A stretch of DNA of 64,000 bases, from positions 62,001 to 126,000 of the forward strand of contig LWTK01000074.1 in the NCBI GenBank assembly GCA_003326205.1. Direction: 5' to 3'. Source of the DNA: Nostoc sp. ATCC 43529 (lineage in GTDB: Bacteria > Cyanobacteriota > Cyanobacteriia > Cyanobacteriales > Nostocaceae). Made by a program: the position numbers and the translations under genes. The notes beneath the pieces are model-generated. The model ran no database searches, was not told the DNA's origin, and was given only the letters and a program-made list of their open reading frames with translations. Shown here one piece after another: positions 10,101 to 18,855 of this stretch. How positions within the stretch are numbered: the first letter of the stretch is position 1; each line of letters begins with the position of its first letter.

Positions 10101-12695
10101 CACCACGGAACCATCTAAGCGACGCATCTCTACTTCATGATTGCAGACTTCGCCGTATTCTTGTACCTGTTTTACAACCAGTGCCCGTTCGCTGGGATTT
10201 ACATATAAATCGGGAATAAAATACTTGTTAATTATGTCAGAAGCACTGGCAAAACCTAAAATATTAGCACCGCGATCGTTTGCATCGAGAACTAAGCCAT
10301 CTTCTGGACGGGTGCGAAAAATTCCCACTTGGGAATTCTCAAAGATGTTGCGATACTTCATTTCACTACGACGCAAGGCTTCTTCTGCTTGCTTGCGTTC
10401 TGTAATGTCGCGTCCCACACCGGCGATCGCAATTTCACCGCTAGAAGTATCGATCGTGGAAGTGTTAAAGTTAAACCATCGCCAACTACCGTCTTTATGT
10501 CGCAATCGCACTTCAATATTAGTCAGCTTTTCGCCAGTTATCGCCCTTTGTAAGGCGGCGGCGCTAGTTGGTAAATCTTCAGGTTTGGTAAACTCCACCA
10601 CAGAATGACCTTCGATTTCCTCCAAGGTGTAACCCATCATTGCAGTTACATTGGGTGAGTGATAAGTAAAAATTCCTTCTGGCGAGAGAACAAATATCAA
10701 ATCATTGGCATTTTCGACGATGCTGCGGAATTTTAACTCATTTTCTTGCAAGGCTGCTTGGACGCGTTTGCGTTCTGTGGCATCGGTGCCGACTGAAAGA
10801 ATTTCGACTAAGTTTCCTTGTTCATCTAATATGGGTTTGTTTGCCCAGACTATCCAAACGCGATCGCCATTTTTGCACAAGTTCTCATTTTCGTTAAATA
10901 TATACTTTTCTGGGTACTCGCAAATATCCACCATTAACGCCTGCAAGTCCCGTCCAGAAGTTTCCGTTTCTGGAACAATTGTGCCAACGACATTACGTCC
11001 TGTAATTTCATCTAAATCAAAACCAAAAAGCCTTTGACCGTAGTCATTCAAAAATATAATGTCACCGTTACTATCCCAACGCAGAATGATACAATTAGCA
11101 GTCTGCACCAAATCGCGATATTGTGCTTCGGTTTGGCGTAAGGCTTCCTGAGTGCGTTTGCGAGCAGTAATATCTCGGACTATTGCTAAGATATGTGGCT
11201 TGCCATTATAAATACAAGTCGTTCCTTTAACTTCCACATCGATTAAGGTGCCATCTTTGCAGATATCAACTGCTTGCCCATAAAATTGCTCGCCAGCTCG
11301 TGTTTTTTCCACAAACTCATAAAAAACAGCGTGTGAATCTGGGTGAATATAAGCAGATGGATGCAAAGCCATAAATTCTTCGTAGGTATAGCCGTGCATC
11401 TGACAAGCAGCAGGATTTATTTCAATGACTGTTTCAGTTTCTATTTCAGTAATAAACAGTCCATCATTGATAGCTTCAAAAATACTGCGGTATTCCAACT
11501 CACTTTGCCGCAACGCTTCTTCTGCCCTTTGGCGTTGAGTAACATCGCGAAAACTCCAGACTCTACCAATAATCTGTTCGCCGACGCGCTGGGGACAGGA
11601 GTAGCGCTCAAATATTCTGCCATCGCGCAGTTCTAAGGAGTCGTAACTAACTACTTCCGGGTTTTGGTATAATTCTCGAACGCGTTGTAAAAATCCATCG
11701 GGGTCTTTTACTTGGTTTGCCAGATGTGCTAGCCGCCGAGGATGACTTGGTTCGCTCAAAAGTTCTGGTGGAATCGACCACATTTCTAAGAACTTTTGAT
11801 TATAACTAGTGATATTACTGGAAGTATTTACTACTAAGATACCATCTTGAATTGATTCAAAAATAGCATTTAACAAAGACAAAGAATTTTCTAGAGCTAG
11901 CTGGGTTTTTTTGCGGTCTGTAATATCGCGCCCCAAAACAAGCAAAGCTTTGCGTCTACCATCCTGGTGAAACAAAGGAGCTTTAATCATATCTAAACTG
12001 CTAGTTGTGCCATCAGGTCGGGGTACAATTTCTTCTACCCGATGCACAGATCCCAACTGCCAAGATTGTTCATCTGTTTCGCTGCAATTTAATAAAGCAT
12101 CCCGGTAAAAATCGGTTAATTTTGCAAGATCTGAGTCAGTTTTGCCTCCATAATCAACACCTTCTAGCTCTAAAAATTCCAAGTTAGCTTGGTTAGATAG
12201 CAACCATTTTCCCTCGCCATCTTTTAAACAAATAATATCTGGTGTAGCGTTAATTAATGTTTGTAATGTTTCCTCAACCTCTTGCAAGGATTCTTGAGCT
12301 TGTTTCGTCTCAGTAATATTGCGAATCACCAATATTGCACATTTCTCATCAGTTAATCCGATACAGTTACCGGAAATTTGTAATGTTAAAGTCCCTTGAC
12401 TTTGTTGCAACTGATAATTTGTTGTTTCATATTCCCCATTCAGTATCCTGATATCGGGATATTCCGATGAAGCAACTAACTGTCCAGCTTGCTCTAAAGG
12501 TAGCAAGTCAATTAACCTCAAACCGCAGGGACTACCGTGGGCTTGGTTAACCAAAAATTCAAAGCTAGAATTGCACCATTGAATACGTTGGTCTTCTCCC
12601 ACCCAGACTACAGCATCAGCGATCGCATCCAGTGTGACTTCCATCTTATTCAAGGTGGTTTGCAATTGCTTCACCTGTAGCTGTTGTCTACTCAT
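7116..12695 (-). CDS. Multi-PAS/GAF hybrid histidine kinase with receiver
   Basis: Very long soluble sensor kinase (about 1859 aa, no membrane segment). A short coiled coil is followed by seven PAS-type repeats, a GAF domain (about 905-1060), another PAS, a second GAF (about 1190-1350), HisKA with MSHELRTPLN (about 1371), HATPase_c with N-box, EDTGRGIA (about 1548) and GTGLGLTISR, a receiver with LVVDD (about 1643) and WMDMRMP phospho-acceptor (about 1690), and a roughly 90-residue tail. Repeated DITERK/DITDRK linkers mark the PAS boundaries. An in-frame heptamer-type repeat (8066-8170) adds about 35 low-complexity residues inside the ATPase domain. The ATG at 12695 is preferred over an in-frame TTG at 12716 because AGGAG lies about 10 nt upstream of it. 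Signal and output partner are unknown. Confidence 0.93.
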   Translation of the reverse strand: MSRQQLQVKQLQTTLNKMEVTLDAIADAVVWVGEDQRIQWCNSSFEFLVNQAHGSPCGLRLIDLLPLEQAGQLVASSEYPDIRILNGEYETTNYQLQQSQGTLTLQISGNCIGLTDEKCAILVIRNITETKQAQESLQEVEETLQTLINATPDIICLKDGEGKWLLSNQANLEFLELEGVDYGGKTDSDLAKLTDFYRDALLNCSETDEQSWQLGSVHRVEEIVPRPDGTTSSLDMIKAPLFHQDGRRKALLVLGRDITDRKKTQLALENSLSLLNAIFESIQDGILVVNTSSNITSYNQKFLEMWSIPPELLSEPSHPRRLAHLANQVKDPDGFLQRVRELYQNPEVVSYDSLELRDGRIFERYSCPQRVGEQIIGRVWSFRDVTQRQRAEEALRQSELEYRSIFEAINDGLFITEIETETVIEINPAACQMHGYTYEEFMALHPSAYIHPDSHAVFYEFVEKTRAGEQFYGQAVDICKDGTLIDVEVKGTTCIYNGKPHILAIVRDITARKRTQEALRQTEAQYRDLVQTANCIILRWDSNGDIIFLNDYGQRLFGFDLDEITGRNVVGTIVPETETSGRDLQALMVDICEYPEKYIFNENENLCKNGDRVWIVWANKPILDEQGNLVEILSVGTDATERKRVQAALQENELKFRSIVENANDLIFVLSPEGIFTYHSPNVTAMMGYTLEEIEGHSVVEFTKPEDLPTSAAALQRAITGEKLTNIEVRLRHKDGSWRWFNFNTSTIDTSSGEIAIAGVGRDITERKQAEEALRRSEMKYRNIFENSQVGIFRTRPEDGLVLDANDRGANILGFASASDIINKYFIPDLYVNPSERALVVKQVQEYGEVCNHEVEMRRLDGSVVWLLLSLRLNSEESCLDCVFTDISDRKHQEQALRLIVEGTAAKTGDEFFNSCVRYLAEVLQVQYALVTEFGDEPKTKVRTLAFWCCGNIGDNLEYDLRGTPCQHTLQGNMCHFPQGVQAAFPEDADLVAMNAESFLGVPLTSSSGDIIGHLAVIDVKPMQPDPGRELIVKIFAARAGAELERKQAEAALQQSELKFRTIVEKVNDVLFVINEDGVFNYISPNILKTTGFYPSEIEGNSLALFTHPDDVPKCVEVAKTVLATGEGISDIEFRGRHRNGGWVWQTANIARTQDAQGNFEIVGVARDITDRKLAEAALQRRTQAESLISSISRQFIDQDLETAINFTLRAIAQFINAEHSCIFECSNDQKEFYLIHEWCSENVPPLIDIAKGSPVDVFPYFYEPILRGRHRQISRVQELPPHLPERKLFETMSFQSLLAVPMTHAGRVVGFVGAAMIHSSKTWNQEDINLLKLVGEIIAIGRARHQAEEALRIAKEAAETANRAKSAFLANMSHELRTPLNAILGFSQLMERDTSLKSNQRESLATINRSGEHLLNLINDVLEMSKIEAGQIIFNPEDFDLYFLLQTLQEMFQVRTQAKQLFLKFEMSPNLPRYIQTDEGKLRQILINLLGNAVKFTQTGGVTLRVRLGRWGDGGDEGTGGQENILNSSLLTPHSQCPMSQSLIFEIEDTGRGIAQEEMNNLFQPFVQTSSGIQTKEGTGLGLTISRQFVRLLGGDIHITSTPGKGSIFSFDIEVNLVAALKATPKLGKSRVIQLAANQPDYRILVVDDRKENCDLIVQLLGGVGFNTKVANNGQDAIAIWENWQPHLIWMDMRMPVMNGYDATKEIRARERNTDVNHRAVIIALTASAFEEQQASILAAGCDDLVRKPFREQVIFEKIAEYLHVDYIYAEQTSENTTEKKPDNIQSPILDINSAIAMMPAEWISQLNQAAIEVDAERIFQLIEKIEPNYSYFAEELANLVRNFCFDEIIDLTDTNSA
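8066..8170. repeat. Low-complexity short tandem repeat inside a kinase gene
   Basis: GGGAGTGAGGAGTGAGGAG-type repeats followed by C-rich CTCCCCATCTCC words. The segment stays open in the kinase frame and encodes Gly/Trp/Asp- and Ser/Leu-rich filler between the N-box and the G1 box of the HATPase domain. Similar DNA occurs between genes elsewhere in the window (31509-31612, 43502-43557), so it looks like a mobile or expanding repeat that entered the gene. Confidence 0.8.
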
Positions 12696-12969
12696 CAACG
12701 ACTGACTCCTCTTCAAATAACTCGTAATAATCCTCAGTTAAATCCTTTACAAATTAATAATCATGTGATGTTGATGATACTCATAAATCTGTATAGTGAT
12801 TGTATCGCTACTCCATTCCTGGAATATTCGACTACAGTAAAACTACACATTCGCTTCTAATTTTACGGAAGTCCCAGCAGTTTTCACTACTCTTGCCTGC
12901 CTCTGAGGTTAATAGATAGTTATTTGATGGCAATATAGAGGTTACAGAGAAACTTGTTTTTGAGAATTT

Positions 12970-15297
12970 TTATCCACCTTGAAAGTGCCTAGTAGCTAAT
13001 TGATATAAAGATTGAATTGTTAGTCCATCACTGGGGTATTCGACCACATCAAAATTACATGTTACCTGAAAGCGATCGCCATCAAAAGCTGTGAATATTT
13101 GCTGTCGTAAAGTAGTTAAAATTTCACTTAGACGATGATTAATTTCTGGTTTTTTTAATCCAGAAATTCCCACTACAAAATCTCCGTTACCCCAATAACC
13201 TAACACTTCACCACTGCAAAACTCCGATTGAAATAAGCGACTCCATCTTTGTAATACTTGATTACCAGCTTCATGACCATATTTAATATTAATTTGACGT
13301 AAATCATTTACACTCAAAATCGCCAAACAAACAGATTGCTGATTTTTCTCGGCTTGAGTAATTAGGTGTTCTAAATTGCGGCGAGAGTGGAACTGATTTG
13401 CTATTCCTGTTAAAGGATCTTTCGTAGAAAGAGACTGAAATAAACGACTGCGTTCTAGGCGATGGGTAATACGTGCCAATAATTCCGCCCCAACAACAGG
13501 TTTAATCACATAATCATCTCCCCCCACAGCAAACACCTGCTGTACAATTTTGATTTCTCGATGAGCTGTGAGAAACACAATCGGTAATTCTTGCCATTGG
13601 GGATCGGTACGAACTGCTTGGCAAAGTTCAATGCCACTGATTTGGGGCATATCTACATCTAAAATTAACAAATCTGGTGTCGTCGATTGCAATACATCCC
13701 AAAAACGTAAGGGATTGTCCAATGCCGTCATCCGCATACCCCAAGGTTCTAACATTGGGCGCAGTGCTGCTAAAATCAGGGGATCGTCATCTACAGCCAA
13801 TACATTGATCCGCAAAGAGCGAGTACGTTGTAATAGTTGAGACGAAACATCCCACACCTGCGCTGCTGTTACAGGTTTGGCTAGAAAACCTCGTGCCCCA
13901 GACTGAGCAAAAGTTACGCGTTCTACTAACTCATCATTACCAGCCAGCGCTAGTACGGGTACTGGTGGAGTACGAGTTGCTAATTCTGACACCAATGCTA
14001 AACTTTCTTGACGCTGCCCTACTTCATCTACATTTAGTACTACTAAATCTGGGGATGTGGTTTGTAAAAAGTTTTTTGCATCCTCTAAGTTTGTAATTTG
14101 CTGCCAACACATTCCCATACATTCAACGAGTTGTTGCAATTGAGATCCTAGTTGTAAATTGGGGTCAATTAATATTAATTGGCTACAAATTTCTGGGGCG
14201 ATCGCTGTAGTAGTTTGATTATCTACCTTTTGCCCCATTTGATTAATTAATTTACCCAAATCTTCAATCAGCGTCAGCAATTGCCGCTTTTCACTTGAAG
14301 ACAAATCGCCATCTTTTCCTAAAATCTGTTCAATTTCCCGCGCTATTTGAGTGCCATTGTCTTGTTCAAACATCCCCAAGACACCAGCTAATTTGTGCGC
14401 CTCTCGTTCTGCGGATTTGCGTAACTCCTGAGTCAGGGTTTTATTAGAAAGTGCAGTGGCTAATTCTTCTAGCACCGCCAGTCGTTGCAGCATCAACCCT
14501 TCATATTGTTTCCACAAGCTACCCATCGCTTGCTGAAACTGCTCCTCAACACCAGGACTTGCAACTACTTGCGATTTTTCTTTTCCCCCCTGCTTCCCCT
14601 GCTCCCCCTGCCTCCCCTGCTCTCCTTTTCCAGGATTCAGGCGATATCCCAAACCATAAACGTTTTCAATCCAATCTACTGCTCCGGCTGCTTTTAACTT
14701 TTGCCGTAAGTATTTGATGTGTGATTTTACAGTCTCTTCCTGGGGCGGATCGTCAAAAGTCCACAAATGCTCAATGATATCCCCGCGACTAAAAACACGC
14801 GAAGGATTCCTCAGAAATAGCTCCATCAAACTATATTCTTTGGCAGTTAATTCTATGAGTTTGTTATTATAGGTGACTTCGCAACTACTCGGATCTAGTC
14901 GTAGTGCGCCTACTTCTAGTATCGGGGTAATGGGGCGATCGCCTCGACGTAACAGTGCCCGTATCCTTGCTTGCAGTTCTCCCAAATCCAAAGGTTTGAT
15001 CAAATAATCGTCGGCACCTGCATCGAGTCCCTGAATCCGCTCTTTAGTGCCATCTTTCGCCGTCATCAACAGAATCGGAGTAAAACACCCACCAGAACGT
15101 AATCGCTGACACAATGTAATCCCGTCCACTTTCGGCAATCCTACATCTATCAGCAGCAGATCGTAGCTGGCATTTTGGGTGTATTCCCAGCCCATCTGCC
15201 CGTCCTGTGCCACATCTACAACATAGTGTTGTTTAGTCAAAGACTTCAACAAGACACTTGCTAAAACTTCTTCGTCTTCGATTAGCAAGATTCTCAT
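12970..15297 (-). CDS. Composite response regulator REC-wHTH-Hpt-REC-REC-GGDEF
   Basis: 775-aa regulator. Receiver 1 (LLIDVGLP, Asp near 52, KPLDLGE) is followed by an OmpR/PhoB winged helix (about 125-220, ELTAKEYSLMELFL, YGLGYRL). A Gln/Gly/Lys-rich linker (about 223-240) comes from a C-rich repeat. Then an Hpt-like helical domain with AHKLAG (His near 301), receiver 2 (about 368-485), receiver 3 (about 495-610, LILDVDMP) and a C-terminal GGDEF-like domain. Receiver 2 has VLNVDEV where the phospho-acceptor Asp is expected, so Asn replaces it. The GGDEF motif reads GNGDF, so cyclase activity is doubtful. This resembles the cyanobacterial multi-receiver PatA/RpaB-like composites only in parts. 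The upstream minus-strand neighbour is separated by more than 250 bp, so co-transcription with the 7116-12695 kinase is possible but not shown. Confidence 0.92.
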   Translation of the reverse strand: MRILLIEDEEVLASVLLKSLTKQHYVVDVAQDGQMGWEYTQNASYDLLLIDVGLPKVDGITLCQRLRSGGCFTPILLMTAKDGTKERIQGLDAGADDYLIKPLDLGELQARIRALLRRGDRPITPILEVGALRLDPSSCEVTYNNKLIELTAKEYSLMELFLRNPSRVFSRGDIIEHLWTFDDPPQEETVKSHIKYLRQKLKAAGAVDWIENVYGLGYRLNPGKGEQGRQGEQGKQGGKEKSQVVASPGVEEQFQQAMGSLWKQYEGLMLQRLAVLEELATALSNKTLTQELRKSAEREAHKLAGVLGMFEQDNGTQIAREIEQILGKDGDLSSSEKRQLLTLIEDLGKLINQMGQKVDNQTTTAIAPEICSQLILIDPNLQLGSQLQQLVECMGMCWQQITNLEDAKNFLQTTSPDLVVLNVDEVGQRQESLALVSELATRTPPVPVLALAGNDELVERVTFAQSGARGFLAKPVTAAQVWDVSSQLLQRTRSLRINVLAVDDDPLILAALRPMLEPWGMRMTALDNPLRFWDVLQSTTPDLLILDVDMPQISGIELCQAVRTDPQWQELPIVFLTAHREIKIVQQVFAVGGDDYVIKPVVGAELLARITHRLERSRLFQSLSTKDPLTGIANQFHSRRNLEHLITQAEKNQQSVCLAILSVNDLRQINIKYGHEAGNQVLQRWSRLFQSEFCSGEVLGYWGNGDFVVGISGLKKPEINHRLSEILTTLRQQIFTAFDGDRFQVTCNFDVVEYPSDGLTIQSLYQLATRHFQGG
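14585..14630. repeat. C-rich tandem repeat in regulator linker
   Basis: Imperfect CCCCTGCTC/CCCCTGCCT words on the plus strand, encoding a GEQGRQGEQGKQGG-like linker on the minus strand. It joins the winged-helix and Hpt domains without breaking the frame. It is of the same general class as the short repeats in the two hybrid kinases here. Confidence 0.7.
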
Positions 15298-15564
15298 CGC
15301 ACCCGTCCAATATATAACTTGCTACATTCCCCAAAAAAGATAGTAGACTAAATGGTTAATTTTCTACAATAAAAAAATATAAATAAATAATTTCTCTAAT
15401 ACGTAAGCTATTACGGTTTGTAATTTCACAGTCAATCATCAGGTTTGTTGACTGTTGATAGTTCACTCTTAACAGTCAATACAAAAAGCTATACATATTA
15501 TTCAGACTCAAGCAGTTTTTAAATTGTGATGATAGTAGTTACGTGAAATGTTTTTCATTGTTTA

Positions 15565-15696
15565 TTGGTATTACTAGCCATCCCCAAAGACTTCTTCCGC
15601 CAGAATCTCAGAGGTCGTTCATTTAGCGGTCAAAACTTGGAAGGGGAAGACTTTAGCTGCACGCTACATTATGCGAATTCTAGATTTTTCCTATAG
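15565..15696 (+). pseudogene. Pentapeptide-repeat fragment
   Basis: A short open stretch encodes NLRGRSFSGQNLEGEDF and then YANSRF, the A(D/N)LXX-type pattern of pentapeptide-repeat proteins. Only about 43 codons are open from a possible TTG at 15565 to TAG at 15694-15696; in-frame stops bound it upstream and full family members are several times longer. Its last six bases overlap the end of the convergent TPR gene. It is most likely the remnant of a larger gene, although a very small expressed protein cannot be excluded. Confidence 0.5.
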
Positions 15697-16437
15697 CTGC
15701 TGACGCAAGCTATTAATAAATTTGGTAACTTCTTGTTCTCCCTCTTTCTCTTGCACTGTTCTCAGCATTTTTAAAGCTTCTTCAGCTGTGCGTAATGCTT
15801 CACCATTTTTGCCACGTTTTTGTTGTGTGGTAGCAATGAGATAAAGACTGTAGGCATCTTTTCTTACATCTGGTTGCGCTGGCTTTTTCTCAGGTGTACG
15901 CTCTACATCACCAATTCCAGAGCCAAGAGAGCCTATGCGAATATTTTGTATTTCGGCTATTTTTCTGGTAATTTCTAAAACTTGGGGATAATTACCCTGA
16001 TCCGCATAAATAGTTCCTAGAGTAATTAGTAGTTCCGGTTCAATGAAAGATTTTTTCTCTGCCGACAAATTTGACTGATTGAGTTTTGTTTGAGCTAATT
16101 GTAAATATTCGAGTGCTTTTGAGTATTCATTTAACTCAGTATAACTAATAACAATAGTATTTAGTGTTCTGATTTCTTGCTCAATATCACCATTTTTTTG
16201 ATATTTTTTTAAGTCTTGTTGTAATGTCGTTAATTGCTGTTGCCACTGATTTTTTTGTGAATTGGCTAATATTGCTCGATTTTCTGGTTGGACGTTTGTT
16301 GCTAAGTCTAAGTTTGAGGGATTTTTAGCCTCTTGTGCAACCTTGTTACTGGTACTCGGCAATATTTGACTAGTTAAAAATAAACCGCTTGTGATAATCG
16401 AAGCTATGGAAAATATAGTGATATAGTAATTACTCAT
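15691..16437 (-). CDS. Secreted TPR-like repeat protein
   Basis: 248 aa. Residues about 5-25 are hydrophobic (ITIFSIASIITSGLFL), consistent with a signal peptide or anchor. The body has helical repeats of TPR type: LTTLQQDLKKYQKNGD, YTELNEYSKALEYLQLAQ, LGTIYADQGNYPQVLEI and TTQQKRGKNGEALRTAEEAL. TPRs mediate protein contacts; no enzymatic motif is present. The ATG at 16437 begins the signal-like sequence. No operon partner is obvious: the carboxypeptidase gene upstream on the same strand is separated by about 127 bp holding a palindrome. Confidence 0.72.
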   Translation of the reverse strand: MSNYYITIFSIASIITSGLFLTSQILPSTSNKVAQEAKNPSNLDLATNVQPENRAILANSQKNQWQQQLTTLQQDLKKYQKNGDIEQEIRTLNTIVISYTELNEYSKALEYLQLAQTKLNQSNLSAEKKSFIEPELLITLGTIYADQGNYPQVLEITRKIAEIQNIRIGSLGSGIGDVERTPEKKPAQPDVRKDAYSLYLIATTQQKRGKNGEALRTAEEALKMLRTVQEKEGEQEVTKFINSLRQQL

Positions 16438-16513
16438 TTCTTTTATCTATCTTGAGAGAGATGGAATGTGTGCCAGAGTATCTTTGAATACTCATTGTAA
16501 TTCACTACTCTCC

Positions 16514-16533
16514 AAATGTGGTTAACCACATTT
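16514..16533. terminator. 20-bp perfect palindrome, likely terminator of the carboxypeptidase gene
   Basis: AAATGTGG-TTAA-CCACATTT forms an 8-bp stem with a short loop just downstream of the minus-strand carboxypeptidase gene and upstream of the TPR gene. It could be a terminator or a dimeric operator; position favours termination. Confidence 0.55.
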
Positions 16534-16564
16534 TCAATAATCCCGTATGGACGTGCGCCACAGT

Positions 16565-18250
16565 TTACGCTAAAGTCAATTCGGTGCGAAGGACTCCGGC
16601 GCGGTCGTGGCGGGCTAACAGTTTAACTGTGCTACCTTGGGTTGCACGTACTAACCATTCCACCTTGGCGCGATCGCTGGTATGGTCGCTTTGTCGCCTA
16701 CCAGGTGCTGAAGGTTTGTAGGCACGTCCTTCTAATTGACCTAACTCTTCACGGGGCTTACCTGTTACCAATGTTGCACCATCAGGCAATTCAATTTCAC
16801 AGATACAACCTCGTACCAGCTTTTTATCCAAGGCTTTTTGGGTGATGTATGTGGGTAACCAGCCTGTGTTATGTATAACCAGCCGTACCTGATAAGTGTC
16901 ATTACTCAAGCTAGAAACGCTGGCTTCATAAATTTCTAAACGAGGGGAAATCAATAGATGCCAAACTAGCCACTCAGGGAACAGGGCTATTTCCTTTTCC
17001 AGAAATTCTGGAGGTGGATTTGTCCAGGCATACATTGTATCCCAACCGCCGAGTTCAATCTGACCGAGTTGGGGATGGTGGAAGGGATACCAATCTATGT
17101 AACCTTTACCTGCAAGTTTTTCATCGTTCCAGCGCAGCAGTTTCAGGTCATCTTCTAAAGGGTGTTCCCGCCGCCAATCAATGTATTTGTAATCAGCGAT
17201 TCCGGCTTGGCGCTGGGGACTCCACACTTCTACTGTCCAGGCAAATAAACCTTGATATTCATAAGCCCAATCGTCAAATGTACCTGTAATTACGTCTTTG
17301 GGGTCGTAACGAAACTCATGAAAAGCAGAAATCGCTGGGTATTGGGTGAGTTCGGTACCTTTTTCGCCAATACGTTGGTAAGTGCGGAGGTCATTAACCG
17401 GGAATTCATCATCGGCGAGGTGGGTGAAGGGACGGATGAGGACACCACTGTAGGTATGAAAAGCGATCGCCCCGGTAATATTCGGATGTGTGGTGATAAA
17501 ATCGACGAGCGATCGCACTTCTGTTTCTGATGTCGGATAGGAACCAGCCCCCGGTTGCTCAAATTCTTGCCGCCACAAAAATGGAAAATTCCGGTTTAAA
17601 TCTAATCCTTCTTTGGTAGGCTGAATCTGAATCTGAACTCCGTCATAATTCTCTATTAATCCTTCTGGCAGTAAGCGATAATACTGACCACCTGTTTCTG
17701 TTGGTTCGCGTCGCACCAACAACCGTGGTTCGCTGGGGCAAACTTTCCAAGCACCATTGGCATCGGGGATTCGCATCAGCAAAATCCGACCATCGCCATC
17801 GATATCTGACATCACTAACCCCTCGTCGGGTTCTTCATCATATGGATAGGGACGGGTGCTTGAGCGAATAAATTTTGGTTTGTCAGCTAATGCTAACTCC
17901 GCACCATCAGGGTTAACACGGGGACAAATGTAAAAGGTACGTGTATCTAAACAACGGGTAATTTCTGGATGAGTGCCGTAGGCTGTAACTAACGTTTGCA
18001 AAAAGTACAGGCAAACACTCGACGGTGCCAGTTCAGTGGCGTGGATGTTGCCATCAATCCAAAGGGCAGGTTTTTCTACATCTAAACCAGTGGCGAAGTT
18101 AGTAACTGTTAATAGCCAGATGTCGCGTTGTTCGTAACTCTTGCCAATGCTTTCGATGCGTACTAATTGCGGAAATTCCTCAGCATAACCGTGAAGAATA
18201 GGTGTCAGGTCTTCGTAACGGTAATATTTATCAAATCGAACATCTGGCAT
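16565..18250 (-). CDS. M14-family zinc carboxypeptidase
   Basis: 561 aa, a metallocarboxypeptidase of the M14 type. Seen: HATE zinc ligands (His70, Glu73), RVNPDGAE, GLDLNRNFP, the third ligand in AFHTYSG (His265) and the catalytic Glu in TVEVW (Glu341). The catalytic part spans about residues 5-400; the C-terminal 160 residues are beta-rich and may be an added binding domain. There is no signal peptide, so a cytoplasmic location is inferred. Family members remove C-terminal residues from peptides or muropeptides; the exact substrate is unknown. The ATG at 18250 is directly followed by the conserved N-terminal sequence. About 600 bp separate it from the divergent gene at 18856. Confidence 0.9.
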   Translation of the reverse strand: MPDVRFDKYYRYEDLTPILHGYAEEFPQLVRIESIGKSYEQRDIWLLTVTNFATGLDVEKPALWIDGNIHATELAPSSVCLYFLQTLVTAYGTHPEITRCLDTRTFYICPRVNPDGAELALADKPKFIRSSTRPYPYDEEPDEGLVMSDIDGDGRILLMRIPDANGAWKVCPSEPRLLVRREPTETGGQYYRLLPEGLIENYDGVQIQIQPTKEGLDLNRNFPFLWRQEFEQPGAGSYPTSETEVRSLVDFITTHPNITGAIAFHTYSGVLIRPFTHLADDEFPVNDLRTYQRIGEKGTELTQYPAISAFHEFRYDPKDVITGTFDDWAYEYQGLFAWTVEVWSPQRQAGIADYKYIDWRREHPLEDDLKLLRWNDEKLAGKGYIDWYPFHHPQLGQIELGGWDTMYAWTNPPPEFLEKEIALFPEWLVWHLLISPRLEIYEASVSSLSNDTYQVRLVIHNTGWLPTYITQKALDKKLVRGCICEIELPDGATLVTGKPREELGQLEGRAYKPSAPGRRQSDHTSDRAKVEWLVRATQGSTVKLLARHDRAGVLRTELTLA

Positions 18251-18577
18251 AACTAAACCTCACTATGCACCCGTCGATGGTAAATCTACAATATCACCGA
18301 TCAATCAAGCATCTACCCATCGCCTAACAGCGAGCAAAAAAGTGCGATGCCTGCGGCGGGCGTAGCCATCGCTAAAAGTGCTGAGTCATTTCAGGCAGAC
18401 AAAGCAGGGGAAGAAGAATCTGGTAGTCGTCTTCGCTCTCCAAATTGGATCGATTTAATTTTTAGTTAATTTCTGGAATTCCTTAAGGGAATTTATTAAA
18501 TAATTATTAAAAATATATATAATCCTGAAACTTATGCCTGAAACTCATTAATAACAAGTCTAACAATTAAATCTAAT
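18251..18577. other. Intergenic region upstream of the CIRCE site
   Basis: AT-rich spacer between divergent genes. It contains a GGCGGGCGTAGCC-type cyanobacterial repeat near 18350, a TATAAT-like box at 18518-18523 without a good -35, and an imperfect GGAATTCC/GGGAATTT palindrome near 18474-18493. No gene was seen. Confidence 0.4.
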
Positions 18578-18604
18578 TTAGCACTCTCACCTTGCAAGTG
18601 CTAA
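18578..18604. promoter_or_regulatory. CIRCE-type operator (HrcA box)
   Basis: TTAGCACTC, nine bases, then AAGTGCTAA. The CIRCE consensus is TTAGCACTC-N9-GAGTGCTAA, so this is a match in 17 of 18 conserved positions with the correct spacing. CIRCE is the binding site of the heat-shock repressor HrcA and normally precedes groESL or groEL2 in cyanobacteria. Here a TATAAT-like box lies about 55 nt upstream, and the next gene downstream encodes a 114-aa unknown protein rather than a chaperonin. Confidence 0.75.
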
Positions 18605-18855
18605 ATTTTAACTAAAATTTCATAATCAAAAATTCAGGGGTAATCTCTCAGAATTATCCAAGGGAATTATCTGCGACTATTGGATTAATAAGCGAGTTTA
18701 AGTCCCTTCCTAATTGCATTCTGAGTTCAAAACTTTCTTTTAATACCTACGATATAGACATGAATTGCACTTTTTCTAGATGGCTTAGGTATTTGCAAGA
18801 CACTATTTTAAGAATACAAATTTCACTGTAGTAATTAAAAACTGGGAGGAATGCT

